DNA from: Hymenopellis radicata
Taxonomy: Eukaryota; Basidiomycota; Agaricomycetes; Agaricales; Physalacriaceae
Length of the DNA stretch: 64,000 bases
Direction: 5' to 3'
Assembly: GCA_015501595.1 (NCBI GenBank)
Contig: JADNRX010000262.1
Span: forward strand, 1 to 64,000
The translations under genes and the position numbers were made by a program. Under the pieces are notes generated by a model. The model saw only the letters and a list, made by a program, of their open reading frames with translations. It was not told where the DNA came from and searched no databases. This document shows positions 8,690 to 20,179 of this stretch, in pieces (position 1 is the stretch's first letter; every line of letters begins with the position of its first letter).

Positions 8690-11439
8690 TCACCGATATC
8701 CAGCCGCCGACGCAGGCCTCGAATCATAGTCGCTATCGAGTTCCACTTCCTGCCAACTCGGAGAGGAAAACGCCTGGGGACTTGAATGTCAGATAACCTC
8801 AGGCACATGCAGCTACGATTATACATACCGATGAGGTGACAGAACTAACAGACGAAAAGCCCGAGCTTGACTCCGTTGAATGACTTTCTTTAACATCGCA
8901 GAAGAACTGCCACTCCTTCGCCTCAGCTGGAACAAGCTCGCGCGGCGGATGCGTCCCCATATGGTGCTGTAACGATCCAGTTCAGTGACGACCAACCCAT
9001 CTGAAGTAGAAGAAACCCACAGCAACGTAACTCTCCCGACCACACAGCACTTCAGCGCATAGCGCGCACTGGAAGTACGTGTGCTCGTCCTTAACATGCC
9101 GCGCCAGGTCCTGAATGGTAAGCCCTTGATGCTCACACACCTTACACCGCAGATCCCCATGGGCCAGTCTCATGTGCTACAAACAGGATAGTATCAGTCT
9201 CAGCCTAACCCACAGAAAGTAGAAAAGCTCAAACACACCTCATCCAAAGCCCGCTGATCCACGAACCCCTTGTTCTCGCATTCCCCGTAATAGCAATTCG
9301 GGTGCTCAGAAGACCGCGCATAATGTCCCTCCAATTCATCAAACGCCAACCGGCTCTTGCACACACAGACGACAGTGGTCAAATCGTGGCATGAAGAATC
9401 GACAGCCAGACATGAATGGGCCTCCAAATCCGCGAACGGCAGTCGTTTCTTGCACGTACATATGACGGTGGTGGAGGCGGTCAGGTCCGGACGGGACGAG
9501 TCGAGGCTGGGAACTCCGGGACGGCAGGACGGCGATTCAGAGTAGTGATCCTCCAAGTCGTCGAAAGCGATGCGCTTCTTGCACACGCAGATGACAGTGG
9601 TCGGGGCATTCAAGTCTGCACAAGACGAATCTAAAACTGGAGCAACGGAGGATTGAGGTGTATCCTCAAGTTCCACTTGATGAATGTCAGAAACTTGGAC
9701 GTGCACGTCCTCTGCCGCCCGTTGCGGCATAGCTTTGATATCGCTCTTTTCCGTAGGCTCCTCGATCTCCTTTTTGCTGTTCTTCAACGCGAGGAGTTTC
9801 TGACTCTCGGTGGGTTTATGTGCATCTCGTCGATGCTGGTCCAAGCGTTGTATCACTGGGAAGCTGCGGTCACACTGATCACAACCGAACGTAGCTGGCG
9901 CAGGTGCTGACTTGGCTCCGTCTTCCGCAGGCTTGGGAGTCTACGATATATCGATGGTAAGTATAAATGGAAAGACAACAAGTCAGAAAAACACTAACAA
10001 CGACCGTCCCACATTGCTCTCTAGAAGACCTATAAGAACGATCAGAACAAAGAAACGAACAAGAAGAAGTACACAAACCGGGAAATGACCTCCTCCTTCG
10101 CGCAATGTCTCTCGTCAGGAGAGGTCTCTGCCCTAAACTTCGCATGCGGCGCCAATCCCAGCACATCCATCACACTCGTAGGAGGAGCCATCACGGTGAC
10201 CTGCATACCCAAATGACTTGTCGCTCTCTGGTGCTTCAGGAGATCTTCCTTCGTCCTAAACTCCCGATAGCACGTCTTACACATCACCGCGGTGACCGTA
10301 GCGGGCCGGGCATGTTTATGGGTCCTGATATGCTGGCGCAGAGCGTCCCTCGTCGCGAACGATTCATCGCATTCCCAACAGCTGTGAGGTACTATGGCAT
10401 TGGGATGTACCATTCCATGCGCACGTAGTTTGGCTAGACCCGGGAAGACTTCATGACACTGGATGCATCTCAAACTCGTTGGATGGCGGCACTGAGCTGT
10501 GTCTTCTTGGTGCTGCAGGAGGCCTTCTTTGAATCGAAATGAGTTCTCGCATTTGGGGCAGATGTAAGCGCCTGAGGAAGAGTTGTCCCAAGGCACAGGA
10601 TTGGCTGGACGTTGGAGCAGCTAGAAGAACGTATCGAAAATGAGATAAAATTGCTGGTGGGTACTAGTGAAGTTAGACACACCTCGACATCGATGTCAGA
10701 ATCCGACGAGGGGATTGGCTGGTAAGGAGTTTGTTCAACGTTAACTCTAGGCGAAACGCCCGCAATTCCCTTTTTCGAAGGCGCGAGTTTCGGAGAGCTA
10801 TAATGCCGTCGTTTCAGAACTTGTACACACCATCAAAGTTGAACTGAACAAACCTCATCTTGACGTGATTGACATTGCCAAAGTTCATACCACCTCCTTC
10901 GTGTTTAAACGAAAAGTCCCTCATATTTGCTTGCTTCCGCTCCTGCTCACTGGGGCCCGAACGAGGGGTAACGGTGCTGATACTGTATAGAGTTCAGAAG
11001 ATGTACACTGACAGCAATACAAAGGACCAACCTCGCACGTTGAAGTCCAGCGACGTCGGATTCCGGACGACTTGTACGTCCAAAGTTCGCTTCCGGCGCA
11101 TTCAAGCTTGAGTGCGCCACATTCATAACCCTTGACCTCAAATTCAGTTTCAGAAAAAGCAAGGAGCCACAAAAGAACATACAATGAATCGGCCTTCCGA
11201 AGCATATTGGCAGCTCTATAGAGATGAGATGTAGAGCGCGCGGTCGAGATCTGCGGCGCTGGAAATGGGACAGACGGCCGGTTGCCTGCGCGTAAAGCTG
11301 CAGACGTTGATGGTCGCCCATATTGAAAGTGCGGAGCCACCGGAACGGGGGGGTAGATTCGCTGCGCTTCTGCGCGAATGGAGTCTAACCGTCTGGATGG
11401 CTCGAAAGGCGGCGCCGAGTCAGCGCGCAAAGTAGGCAT
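8690..11439 (-). CDS. C2H2 zinc-finger protein, ten exons
   Basis: Proposed exons (minus): 11439-11183, 11136-11032, 10976-10854, 10797-10683, 10620-10079, 10029-10002, 9940-9239, 9176-9027, 8966-8829, 8773-8690. They sum to 2244 nt, exactly 748 codons, and every junction keeps phase. After a disordered N-terminus of ~200 residues come four C2H2 fingers (YICPKCENSF..., LRCIQCHEVF..., HSCWECDESF..., VMCKTCYREF...), a fifth at ~408-432 (CDQCDRSF), then three repeats of the form VICxCKKRLxFxDLExH, then three more C2H2-like fingers at ~610-690. One finger is split by the intron 9177-9238 and its second half begins HMRLAH, which supports that junction. Exon 6 is only 28 nt. Likely nuclear nucleic-acid binding; target unknown. 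The donor at 9026 (GTTGCT) is weak, so that junction is the least certain. Confidence 0.85.
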
Positions 11440-11998
11440 TGTCGCGGAGAATGAGACTTGGGAAGAGAGGAATAATAAATGTTTTCCTGAAGCCCTCGCC
11501 GGATGTCATTTATACTCCTCCGAGCCCTTGTTCGCAACGGGACACAATAAAGAGTCGACACATCACGAAAGAACAATACGCGTTGATGATCTTCGTTTCC
11601 AGGTCCTCTTAGCCTTTTCCAGACTTGGATCAAGCGAGCGAAAGCAATGTATTGAGGTAGAGATCAGGTAACGTTTGGTGTGAGTATGATCTATGCTCCT
11701 AATCAGAGGCCAAGTCGACGTCGACGATATCCGACGAGTCTAGCAAAGTAAACAATTAGTGACCTATTGTAATATCTCACAAAAAGCCTGCATAACGACA
11801 ACGTCGTCATGTTGGAGAAGGAGGGGGGACGGATAAACCTACGTCTTTTGGATAAAATGCAAGGCTTTCGGACCCCGTGTGTGGTGGTTAAGAGAAAGTA
11901 ACAAGCGTGGGAACTCAGCCAAACTTTTGATTCAAAAATGGCAGATTAGTATTAGTATTGGTAGTCCTTTCCAGATAAATAGATAACAATTGTCTGCT
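11440..11998. other. Intergenic, divergent side of the zinc-finger gene and 3' side of the dehydrogenase gene
   Basis: No conserved coding sequence. The stretch upstream of 11439 should contain the zinc-finger gene promoter; no specific element is convincing. Confidence 0.4.
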
Positions 11999-14900
11999 TC
12001 ACAGTCCCATGAACGCAGAAGCCAACACCTCCTCCTGCTGCTTCTTATACAGCTTCCCCACACCCGGCGCCGGCAACGCACTCTCCTTGCGTCCCAGATA
12101 GCTCAACCTCTTCCCACCCATCACATCCTCAATCCGTTCGCGCACATACCCCCATGCGCCCTGATTCCTCGGCTCCTCCTGCAGCCAGAAACACTCGGCC
12201 TCCGCCTTCCCGCCGTACCCGCGTAAAACATCCTGTACCGCCTCGAATGGGAACGGACTCAGCTCCTCGATCCGTACGAAAGAAATCCTGTCGTCCAATC
12301 CACGAGCGTGTCGTTCCCTGATCAAATCGTAGTATATCTTGCCCGTCAAGAATATAATTCGTTCGGGGTTGGAGACATCGTCTGCAAGGACAGGCTGGAA
12401 AGATGTTCCTGGTCCCATATCTGAGAGCGAAGACGCGGCAGCCTGTACTGTTGTTTAGATAGCGAGAGCAAAAGCAGCAGGTAACGCGCACCGATAAACG
12501 CAACAGCCCCTTAGGTCCTGCCACAATCAAGGGCTTCCGGTAGTTCCTCTTCATTTGTCTACGCAGTAAATGGAAGTACTGCGCAGGCGTCGTTGGGTAT
12601 ACAACGTGAATGTTGACATTAGGCTTGTCGGCCGATAAGCTGTATCTGTCGTTGGACAGCTGTAGCTTATTGATTAGCAGGGGAAACGGAAAAGCCCAAA
12701 TTACATTACCTGAAGCATTCTCTCAATACGCGAAGACGAATGTTCTGGACCGGCGCCGTCCAAGCCGTGAGGTAAGAGCATAACGATACCGCTTTGCTTT
12801 AACCATTTCGCTGTGGTTATGAATTAAATCATGCATTCATACGACGAGGGAATGACCGTACTTTCCGACGACGTGATGAAAGTGTCGATGATGATCTAAC
12901 AAGGGCGTCAATGTTCTGCGACTCAAAGAACCATAATCCCGACCTGTGCCCCATTGAAAAAGTCGCCAAATTGTGCCTCCCATATCGGAAGCAAATCAGG
13001 CCTCTCCCAGCTCGCGCCGTACTCAAACGACAGAACCGCCATCTCGCTGAGTGAACCTGAAGAGGACAATCAGAACGATTCTCAAATCAAATCATGGACT
13101 TACTGTTCGCCAACTCTAATTTCCCTTTTGCCTTGAGCTCGTGGTTCAGTGGTACAACCGTGCCCTCATTCTTCTGATCAACCAACATGGCATGCCGTTG
13201 GCTGAACGTCCCACGCCCAACATCCTGCCCTGAAATGCGCACATCATACCCCTCCATCAAGAGCGATCCAAAAGCTAGGGCCTCCGCTGACGCCCAATCG
13301 ATCCCTGTCCCCTTCGCCAAGCTACCTAGCCGGCTCTTGATGTGACGTTGTAGCTTGGGATGGATCTCGAATCCGGTGGGGACACGCACGCTCGCTTCGC
13401 CGACGTCGATCAGTGTTTGGGTATCAACTCCGGTCATGGGAGAAGAGGACGCTTCCGACGAAGCGGGCCATACTATGCCGTGCCATTGGCCCTCAAGCAT
13501 ACTCGCAGACGGAGTATATCCTTCGACCTTGACAAGTTGGTCGTTCAAATGCACTTTGTACGAGTCTCGGAGTACGGCGGCGTCGCCCGCAGAGATGACC
13601 TGCTCGTTGATGAGTTTCTCCTCATACAACTGGGGCACGGAACGGCGCGCGGCGATTTGCTCGTACATGAGCGGGCTGGTGAGGCTCGGGAGGTCGAGCT
13701 CGTTATGGCCCCATCGTCGGTAAACCAACAGATCCACGATGATGTCCTTTCTGAAGTATTGTCTGTATCTGAACGCCACGTCCATAGCGCGTACCACATC
13801 CTCCGGATGATCACCGTTAACATGCAACACAGGCGCATTGATCATCTTGCCGATATCCGAGCAATACATGGAGGATCGGGCCTGGGATGCGGGGGTGGTA
13901 TAACCAATGTTGTTGTCCACGACGAGATGTACGGTTCCGCCACTGGTGAAATGTGGGAGGTTGCTCAGCCCAAGACTTTCCATGACGACACCCTGTCCGG
14001 TGAACGACGCGTCACCGTGAAGTTGTACACACATGACGCGGTCTCCGAGCGAGCAGTCATCTGGAGAAGTCTTGAGGAGACTGTACTGTTTGGCACGCGT
14101 CTTTCCTAGGGCGACACCAGCGACGGCTTCTAGATGAGACGGATTAGGGAGAAGAGAGACCTTGACGCCGTTAATATTGGTTGAAGATACGAGGTGACTA
14201 AGGACATCTCCTTCAGCACCGAGTTCTTCGGGTACCTCGGAGCCACCGCGGATTTTATGGAAGAGCGCCGTAGGGGAGTAGGCGAGCAGGTCAGTCAATA
14301 AATTGAGACGTCCGCGGTGGGGCATCGCCAAGATGATGTTTGACATAGACGCTCGGGCTGCTGACGAGAACAGCGCGTCAAGCGCGGGCAGCATGGACTC
14401 GCCTCCTTCCAGGCCGTATCTTTTGAGATTAGGGAATTTAAGCTGGAGAAAGTTGTCGAGCACCTCGCTACGCGCAAGCAAACCGTGAATTCGCTTCTTG
14501 TCCAATAGCGGCGGGGCAGTCTGATTGCTCTCGAGGTGATGTGAGAACCACAATCGTTCAGACTTGCTGGGCGAGTGCATATACTTGACATCCCATTAGT
14601 GTTCAGTAATAGCCGTCTAAGTCAAGCCATACCTCATAGGCAATTCGACCGACATATGTCAGTCGAAGATGCTGGGTTATCTCGTCTAGCGTCCACCACT
14701 CCTCCTGGTTCTTACCCTGGGATTCGACATTCGGGTTCGTCCAGATAATGCCATTCACGTTGTATTTCTTGTCGGAATCAACAAGTCCGTAACGCGTAGG
14801 ATCCAGTGCCTTCACCTCCATGCGTTGAATAAGATCCAGGGGGTCAATGCGCGCTGCACGGTGTCCATGCGTCCGCACAGAGTCGACATAGCGTAGTAGC

Positions 14901-15101
14901 GCCGCATTCTCTGCTCTGTTGGATAGCTGGGCTGGTGTATCTATACCCAGTCTAATCAGGAAGCATGGATACCGACAGCGAGCAGGACATACAGTCAGGA
15001 AACACGTAGGCACGAGGGGCTCTGTATCCGAACGACTCGTCGTGATACAGTCGCCGCAACGGCGTGCCTCTCAGCCGCCTGGCCGAGGTCGAGAGTAACA
15101 T
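11999..15101 (-). CDS. DHTKD1: DHTKD1-type 2-oxoacid dehydrogenase E1 (probable 2-oxoadipate dehydrogenase), mitochondrial
   Basis: Exons (minus): 15101-14993, 14940-14633, 14583-13104, 13056-12944, 12895-12862, 12810-12710, 12659-12492, 12442-11999. They total 2757 nt, 919 codons, with all phases consistent; 918 residues matches the usual length of DHTKD1. The first ~20 residues ([19 protein letters not shown]) are Arg/Ser/Leu-rich without acids, as in mitochondrial presequences. Thiamine-diphosphate E1 hallmarks are present: [48 protein letters not shown] followed by [13 protein letters not shown] favours DHTKD1 over the citric-acid-cycle OGDH enzyme. The family decarboxylates 2-oxoadipate in lysine, hydroxylysine and tryptophan breakdown with lipoamide E2 and E3 partners. 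No lesion seen. An alternative label is 2-oxoglutarate dehydrogenase E1. Confidence 0.95.
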
Positions 15102-15242
15102 TGTCGTCGTCAACGCCAGGCCATGAATGGTAGACTAAGACAAGATCCGAGCAATCAAGTCAGGTGGACGTATGATGGTGAGGTAAGAAAGATGAGTAAT
15201 AGGACTTGCCCATTTACCCGGACTGCAGCATGAGCTCGGCGC

Positions 15243-15334
15243 GGCGCTATAGTGTAGTGGCAGCACATGGGATTCTGATGTGATAACAAGCCTCTCGACT
15301 TCCCATAACCCAGGTTCGACCCCTGGTAGTGCCT
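15243..15334 (+). tRNA. tRNA-Gln (CUG) with a 21-nt intron
   Basis: The acceptor stem GGCGCTA (15243-15249) pairs with TAGTGCC (15327-15333), with one G-T wobble. The D arm, the anticodon stem TGGGA/TCCCA and the T arm CCAGG-TTCGACC-CCTGG all fold. Anticodon CTG is at 15275-15277, preceded by TT and followed by A. An intron of about 21 nt (15279-15299) follows position 37, the standard place for eukaryotic tRNA introns. Base 15334 would be the discriminator. Internal A and B boxes are recognisable (TAGTGTAGTGG, GGTTCGACCCC). Confidence 0.9.
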
Positions 15335-15363
15335 TACAGGACAAAACCAGACAAAACGTCGCC

Positions 15364-15369
15364 TTTTTT
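15364..15369 (+). terminator. RNA polymerase III T-run terminator of the tRNA gene
   Basis: Six consecutive T lie 30 bp after the tRNA 3' end, the usual Pol III stop signal, with a second T-run just after. Confidence 0.7.
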
Positions 15370-15421
15370 CAATTTTTGCAATGCCTGAGCTAGCGCCGTA
15401 GGGTGGAGCGGCGATAGGGTC

Positions 15422-15981
15422 GTGGAAATAACCTCCGGGGTGGTAAATAACCGTTATTTACCTACCCGCCCAGCAGAAGCGGTTATTTACCGGTTAGAAA
15501 CGGTAATTAACCGGCACGTGATATATTCACGTGACCTTTTCGCGAATTTCTTTGCCTGCTGTTATCTGTGTGTTCTCTCTCCTTTGGCCTCATGCCCACT
15601 TTCTGGGTGTCGCCACAGTTAAATATTGATTATGTAGTTCTCTCTCCTTTCCTTCCATCTAATTCTAAGCCAATTGAACCCTGTATTTTGTTGAGCCTGA
15701 TTTGAGCTGCCAGAGTCAACCTAGAGTGCTCTTGTGCTGAATTTTGATTGAATTCAACTCTCCAATTGTTAGCATTTTTATTTTCTTAACAGGTTGTTGT
15801 GGTGGCATTTTTCCTAGTGCCAATGGTGGCAAGCTTCCCGAATTTGTGCGCCACAGATCACGTGAAAATGTCACATGCAGGTAAATAACCTAGCTCCCAG
15901 GCTCTGAGGTTACGAACCGGTAAATAACCGGTAATTTACCGGGAAACAACCTCTCGGTATGCTAACCTAGGTTGTTTCCAC
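15422..15981. mobile_element. Non-autonomous DNA element (~560 bp) with inverted ends and subterminal repeats
   Basis: The left end GTGGAAATAACCT and the right end AGGTTGTTTCCAC are inverted copies with one mismatch. Inside both ends the palindromic word GGTAAATAACCG and its variants recur at least seven times (about 15441, 15452, 15480, 15502, 15880, 15918, 15930). The interior is AT-rich and non-coding. I see no clear target-site duplication, so the superfamily is not assigned. It sits 88 bp after the tRNA gene. Confidence 0.7.
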
Positions 15982-16380
15982 TACACCGCCAACGGGCGAG
16001 CACATCAGGAAAAACCTACATTGCTAGATTACACCTAAGTATGTCTATATAATGTCTAATTTCCTCTAAATTCTGCTAAAATAGCAAATTCAGATGATTA
16101 TGCATAATATATACACATATGGTGTACCCCCTTGCTGAAATAACACATTTTAGAGATATATTACGCTTGTATTATGCATAAGATACTAACTAATTATACA
16201 TGAACTAGACCATTCTCACACGAGTTATAATCGGAAACCAAATGCTAACATGAGAACAGAGATACTGGATCATAGCTCGATAATATAAAAGAGTACAAGG
16301 ATTACATGTGATATTGTATACATTAATACTTGTTTCGAGTCCATGCCTTACACCTGCCCGCCGGCCTCTCAGTATCAACA
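15982..16380. other. AT-rich spacer starting with one arm of a distant 17-bp inverted repeat
   Basis: CATCAGGAAAAACCTAC at 16003-16019 is an exact inverted copy of 18797-18813. The rest is AT-rich, with the word ATGCATAA recurring, and without coding features. Confidence 0.5.
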
Positions 16381-17434
16381 TCATCGAAGTGGAAACCCGG
16401 ACTCGAGTCCGCTCCCATACGACTGCATGACAATATTAGAACACGGAAACGAAAAAAAGATTCAGATGTGTACACGTACTTGCATGGCATCATCTAACCC
16501 GCCCTGCGACGAGTGATAGGACAAACCACTGCCATCGTACTGCCCAGACGAGATGCGCGACAACGACGCCTGTAAATCGCTTGGACTGATGTTGTTGTCG
16601 CCCAACTGGTGGCTCAGACGTCCGTTCATAGGCGCCTCCGAGAGAGGCGTCCCGGGCGTCTTCAGCAGGGGATTATTGGAAATGCCGAGAGGCGTGGCTG
16701 GCACAGATCGCGTCGTGCCATTCAGAGATTCCAATATGCTCGGCGGTGATCCCCGTCGTGAGGATGGCGGACGAACATGTAGGTGGCCCTGAGGGTGAAG
16801 CGGGGTCGAAGACGCAGACACCGTGCCTGCAAGCTTCCCATTCAGATCCACGGCTGCGCCAGACAGGTTCAGGTTGGGATTCGTCACCGTGCGGCGGTCA
16901 GTCCGCGAGGCCAAGCCATCCGGTCCTCTCGACCCATGGAACTGCGGCCACTCTGAGTGTTTCTCCCGCGAATCCGTGGTCGCCATTGAGGACGGCGTTG
17001 ACACGGGGAGGCGTAGTCGGGCAGAGACGGCGAGGTGCTGGATACCGCCATTGGTGGGAGCGTTGGGGTCGTAGGGGAGACTGAGCAGCTCCTGGGCCTG
17101 CTGGTGCTCGAGTACGCGCATCTGATCCTCGAATATTTTGCGCTGGAGAGCACGTTGCCTTTCGTGCTCGATCCTCTTGAGTTCGACACGCTGCTGCGGT
17201 GTACGTGAGCGGGCCCAGTAGTCAACACTGCAAGAACACGTACAGCAGAAATATCGGTCATATTACTTCCAAGCCTAGCGGCCTAACCAACAAAGTATAA
17301 GCGGGGTTGTTGTGGGGTGAAAGGAGAAGACATACAGAGTCGGCGAGGTCCAAGAAAGCTGGTGGACTCTGCTTCCTCTCGTCGGTAGGCGAGTCATTAT
17401 CGGTAGATATATTATTTTCCATAGAGTTATTCAT
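16381..17434 (-). CDS. Disordered Ser/Pro-rich protein with a basic coiled segment, unknown function
   Basis: Proposed exons (minus): 17434-17336, 17274-17267, 17227-16480, 16422-16381; total 897 nt, 298 residues. The long exon is well supported: it opens VDYWARSRTPQQRVELKR and continues with a charged helical segment (RQRALQRKIFEDQMRVLEHQ), followed by Ser/Thr/Pro-rich sequence. The 8-nt second exon (GCTTGGAA) was inferred because it is the only path I found that keeps phase between the first and long exons; it needs checking. The last exon, after a good GTACGT donor, ends ESGFPLR. No enzymatic domain recognised. The gene lies between two inverted 17-bp repeats (16003 and 18797). Confidence 0.55.
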
Positions 17435-19006
17435 TTTGACCGGAGAGCGTTCGAAATAGAGGAAACAGAGCGAGATAATAAATGACGAGTAATTGCACAA
17501 TGGGATTGCTGGTCGGCGCGACGACGGGGAGGCTAAGTGGCGGGCGGACAACGACGACGGCGCGACACACCTTGAAGCCGGGTTTTGAGCCTCTATAGGG
17601 TGATGTTACAAAGCGGCTGGTGCTGGCCACGACAACGGCGACGATGAGCAAAAGTGCGGGGCAAGGAAAACTCCTCGCCTCATTGCAGGGCGTGAACATG
17701 ACAGCGCGGGGGCTATTCCAGCCTCTTGAAGCCCGTTAAAGTGCTGCTCCTCCTCCGGGAGGCTTACGCGTCCGCGCTGCTCGTCGCGAGAGCATAACGC
17801 GTAAAAATCGTCCTCGCGGCTGTCGTAAGCCGTTGTCGTGAATCCCGGGTCAGCAAAGTTGCGAGTTGAGGGGACCCAGAGGGGACCAGAGCACGGTGGG
17901 GTTGGTGGTAAATAGGAAGCGACGGTAAGAGAACGAATGACTTAGAAAAATGTGAACCGAACATGCACATGATCAGTCACGCACGGACTATGTGCCTCGG
18001 ACCGGTTGATAACCGAGTCGGCCGCGTAAGCGTGTTCTCTCTCTTCCTCAGACCACCATGACCACCCAGGCGACGACGACTGTCGTCCCTGCTGCTGTGA
18101 CGATTGTCAGGCAGCATGTTGGGTGTGTTTTTGGTGATGCCTTTGCGCCGAGCTGGCTGCGCGGACGCGGACGACGCCCACGAACGACACGGGCGGACTA
18201 CATGCACGACGACGCCTAGACGGCAAGGGACAAACAACGACGCGTCGAGAATGGCGACGACGACGACGACACATCAAGGATGTACACCGCACGACTACAA
18301 CCACCTCCTCCTTCATTACTACTTTCCCCACTCCTTTGTCACAACCATCACTCCCTGTATCACTCCCTCCATCACCACCCTCGGTCCCTGCTCATGCACG
18401 GCTGACTGTCCCCGTGCCATTGCCCGGGATGCTCGTCGGGCATGAATGGATTAGAGGTGGTGGCCGGCAAGTTTACTTGCGGACTCGCTTGACTCAACTG
18501 GCGTTGACTCGCGAGTCACATAGGTTTAGGGCCCAACCTCATGACCCCTCTCTGTCAGGCCAACATTTGGAAGATGCGGCACACGATGTTGATATCAGCT
18601 CGGTTTCACGGGTCGGCCCAGGCAACACTTAACACGTCGTGGTACTGATTTGACTATAAGTTGTAATTTATTTTTTGTGTCATATTATGTTAGATATCTA
18701 TGAGTAAAAGATGTCTAAAGATGTCTAAGATTCCATAGTCTATGCCCATTAGCAGAATTATGCATAAAGAGTCATAAATAACACTAATATGGCAAAGTAG
18801 GTTTTTCCTGATGCAGCCGGACTCCAGCTGGAATGATTGCCGGTGACACATGTTGGCCCAGGTCAGCTTTTTGATCGCTGATTGCCTGGCCACCAGTTTA
18901 GATCGCAATTGCACCAGCCTGGAGCCAGGTCAAACTGGAAAGCTGGAGGCCAGCTTTCGGCACTAGGTGGCAGTCATGTATTCTCTGTGTCTCAATTCCC
19001 CTGCTA
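17435..19006. other. No gene; simple repeats and degenerate repetitive DNA
   Basis: 17.98-18.45 kb is rich in CGA/ACG and CCT simple repeats, giving long meaningless open frames on both strands. 18640-18796 is AT-rich and resembles 16020-16300 in inverted orientation. 18797-18813 is the second arm of the 17-bp inverted repeat. 18820-18980 shares words such as CAGCTTTC with 20.58-20.75 kb. Confidence 0.5.
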
Positions 19007-19259
19007 CTGTACGGTTTCGACCGCAAGTTCGCATAACGCGTCACGCGGGCCTGGGAACCGAACTTAGCTTAAAACATAACGCATCACGGACCTCAAATTC
19101 AGGGTCAAATCACCCAAAACGGCAAAAATTTCGCTCCCGCCTACGGCGGGACGTCCAAATATAGTAATTTAGACCCTTGTGCCTGGTTACGAACTTGTTC
19201 TATATAAGTTCGTAGCATAATGCGTCACAGGCCGCGAACCTACGGTCGAAACCGTACAG
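19007..19259. mobile_element. Tc1/mariner-type MITE, family A copy 1 (253 bp)
   Basis: The ends are CTGTACGGTTTCGACCG and its inverted copy, flanked by TA on both sides (19005-19006 and 19260-19261), the target duplication of Tc1/mariner elements. The interior has CGCGTCAC-type subterminal words and a central near-palindrome CCCGCCTACGGCGGG. A second copy of the same 253-bp length is at 62625-62877. Non-coding. Confidence 0.9.
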
Positions 19260-19439
19260 TATAGGGTATTTTTCTCAGCTCAATTTTACTCATTTTCTGG
19301 ATGTTCGGCTCGGGCAAGAAATAGTGAAAAATAAAATATATTTGGCTATCGAATACAAAGGGTATCCAAGAAAGTCTCTAGTGCGATACGGTATACATAC
19401 GGTATACTTATCCGCGATAGCGACGTTGTCCTTGGCTGA

Positions 19440-20120
19440 GTTGCTGCTATTGAGTATTCGTCCTGGTACTCGGCAGTCCTCGTCCGGTAGCGATGGTCCT
19501 CGTCCTAGTAGCGGGTCCTCGTCCTGGTAGCGATGGTCCTCGTCCTGGTACTGTAGCGTTTCAACCGCAAATTCACATAACGGGTCACGGGGGTCTTTGA
19601 AGTGAAGCTATATATACACCATAACGGGTCACAGACCACTTTGGCCAGGCACGAGCTTCCGAATAAGGAAATTTCAGGTCCCGCCTATGGCGGGACTGTC
19701 CAAATAAGGCAATTTAAGGGTCTGTGAAGCTGTTCGCTGTAACTTCAGACCATAACGGGTCACAGGCTGTGAAGTTACGGTCGAAACGCTACAGTAGTAG
19801 TGGCAGTCCTTGTCCTCGTCGTCAGTCTTCATACTCGTTGTCGTCTGCAGTCCGCGTCCTCGTCTTTCCTACTGGCTGTCGCCGGCGGTCCTCGTCCTCG
19901 CTGTCGTTGACGGACCTCGTGCTCGTGGTTGTCGGCAATCCTCGTCTGCGCAGTCATTGTGGTCATCGGCAGTCGTCGTCTGCATGCTCCCTTGTGCTCC
20001 TCGCTTTGCGGTGGTCGGCAGTCCTAGTTCTTGCGCTCCTCGTTCGTTGTTGTTGTCCGTCGAGCGGTGTTGTAGTCGTTGTCGTCCTGGCAGGGTCTTG
20101 GTCTTCGCAGGTGATGTGTG
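19440..20120. repeat. Degenerate CCTCGTCCTGGTAGCGATGGT-like tandem repeat region
   Basis: GTCCTCGTCCTGGTAGCG units repeat between about 19450 and 19548, and looser C/T/G-rich derivatives continue to 20120. MITE family B copy 1 is inserted in it. The long open frames across it are an artefact of composition. Confidence 0.7.
19551..19794. mobile_element. Tc1/mariner-type MITE, family B copy 1 (244 bp)
   Basis: Ends CTGTAGCGTTTCAACCG and CGGTCGAAACGCTACAG, flanked by TA (19549-19550, 19795-19796). The interior carries CATAACGGGTCAC words near both ends and the central palindrome GTCCCGCCTATGGCGGGAC. It is related to family A but clearly distinct. Confidence 0.9.
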
Positions 20121-20179
20121 GTTCATGCTGGGGGTGTGCGCCGCGTTTTGGCATCGATGCTTGTGGTGTCGTCTTGTGA

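Noticed and set aside
13360..14109. 249-residue plus-strand frame inside the dehydrogenase gene
   Set aside because: It is antisense to a strongly conserved exon and has no recognisable family.
18104..18445. Open frames in the ACG/CCT-rich stretch
   Set aside because: Simple-sequence artefacts; translation is runs of Thr, Arg or Pro.
19440..19548. CRISPR-like array
   Set aside because: The repeats are contiguous and degenerate without unique spacers, and the genome is eukaryotic.
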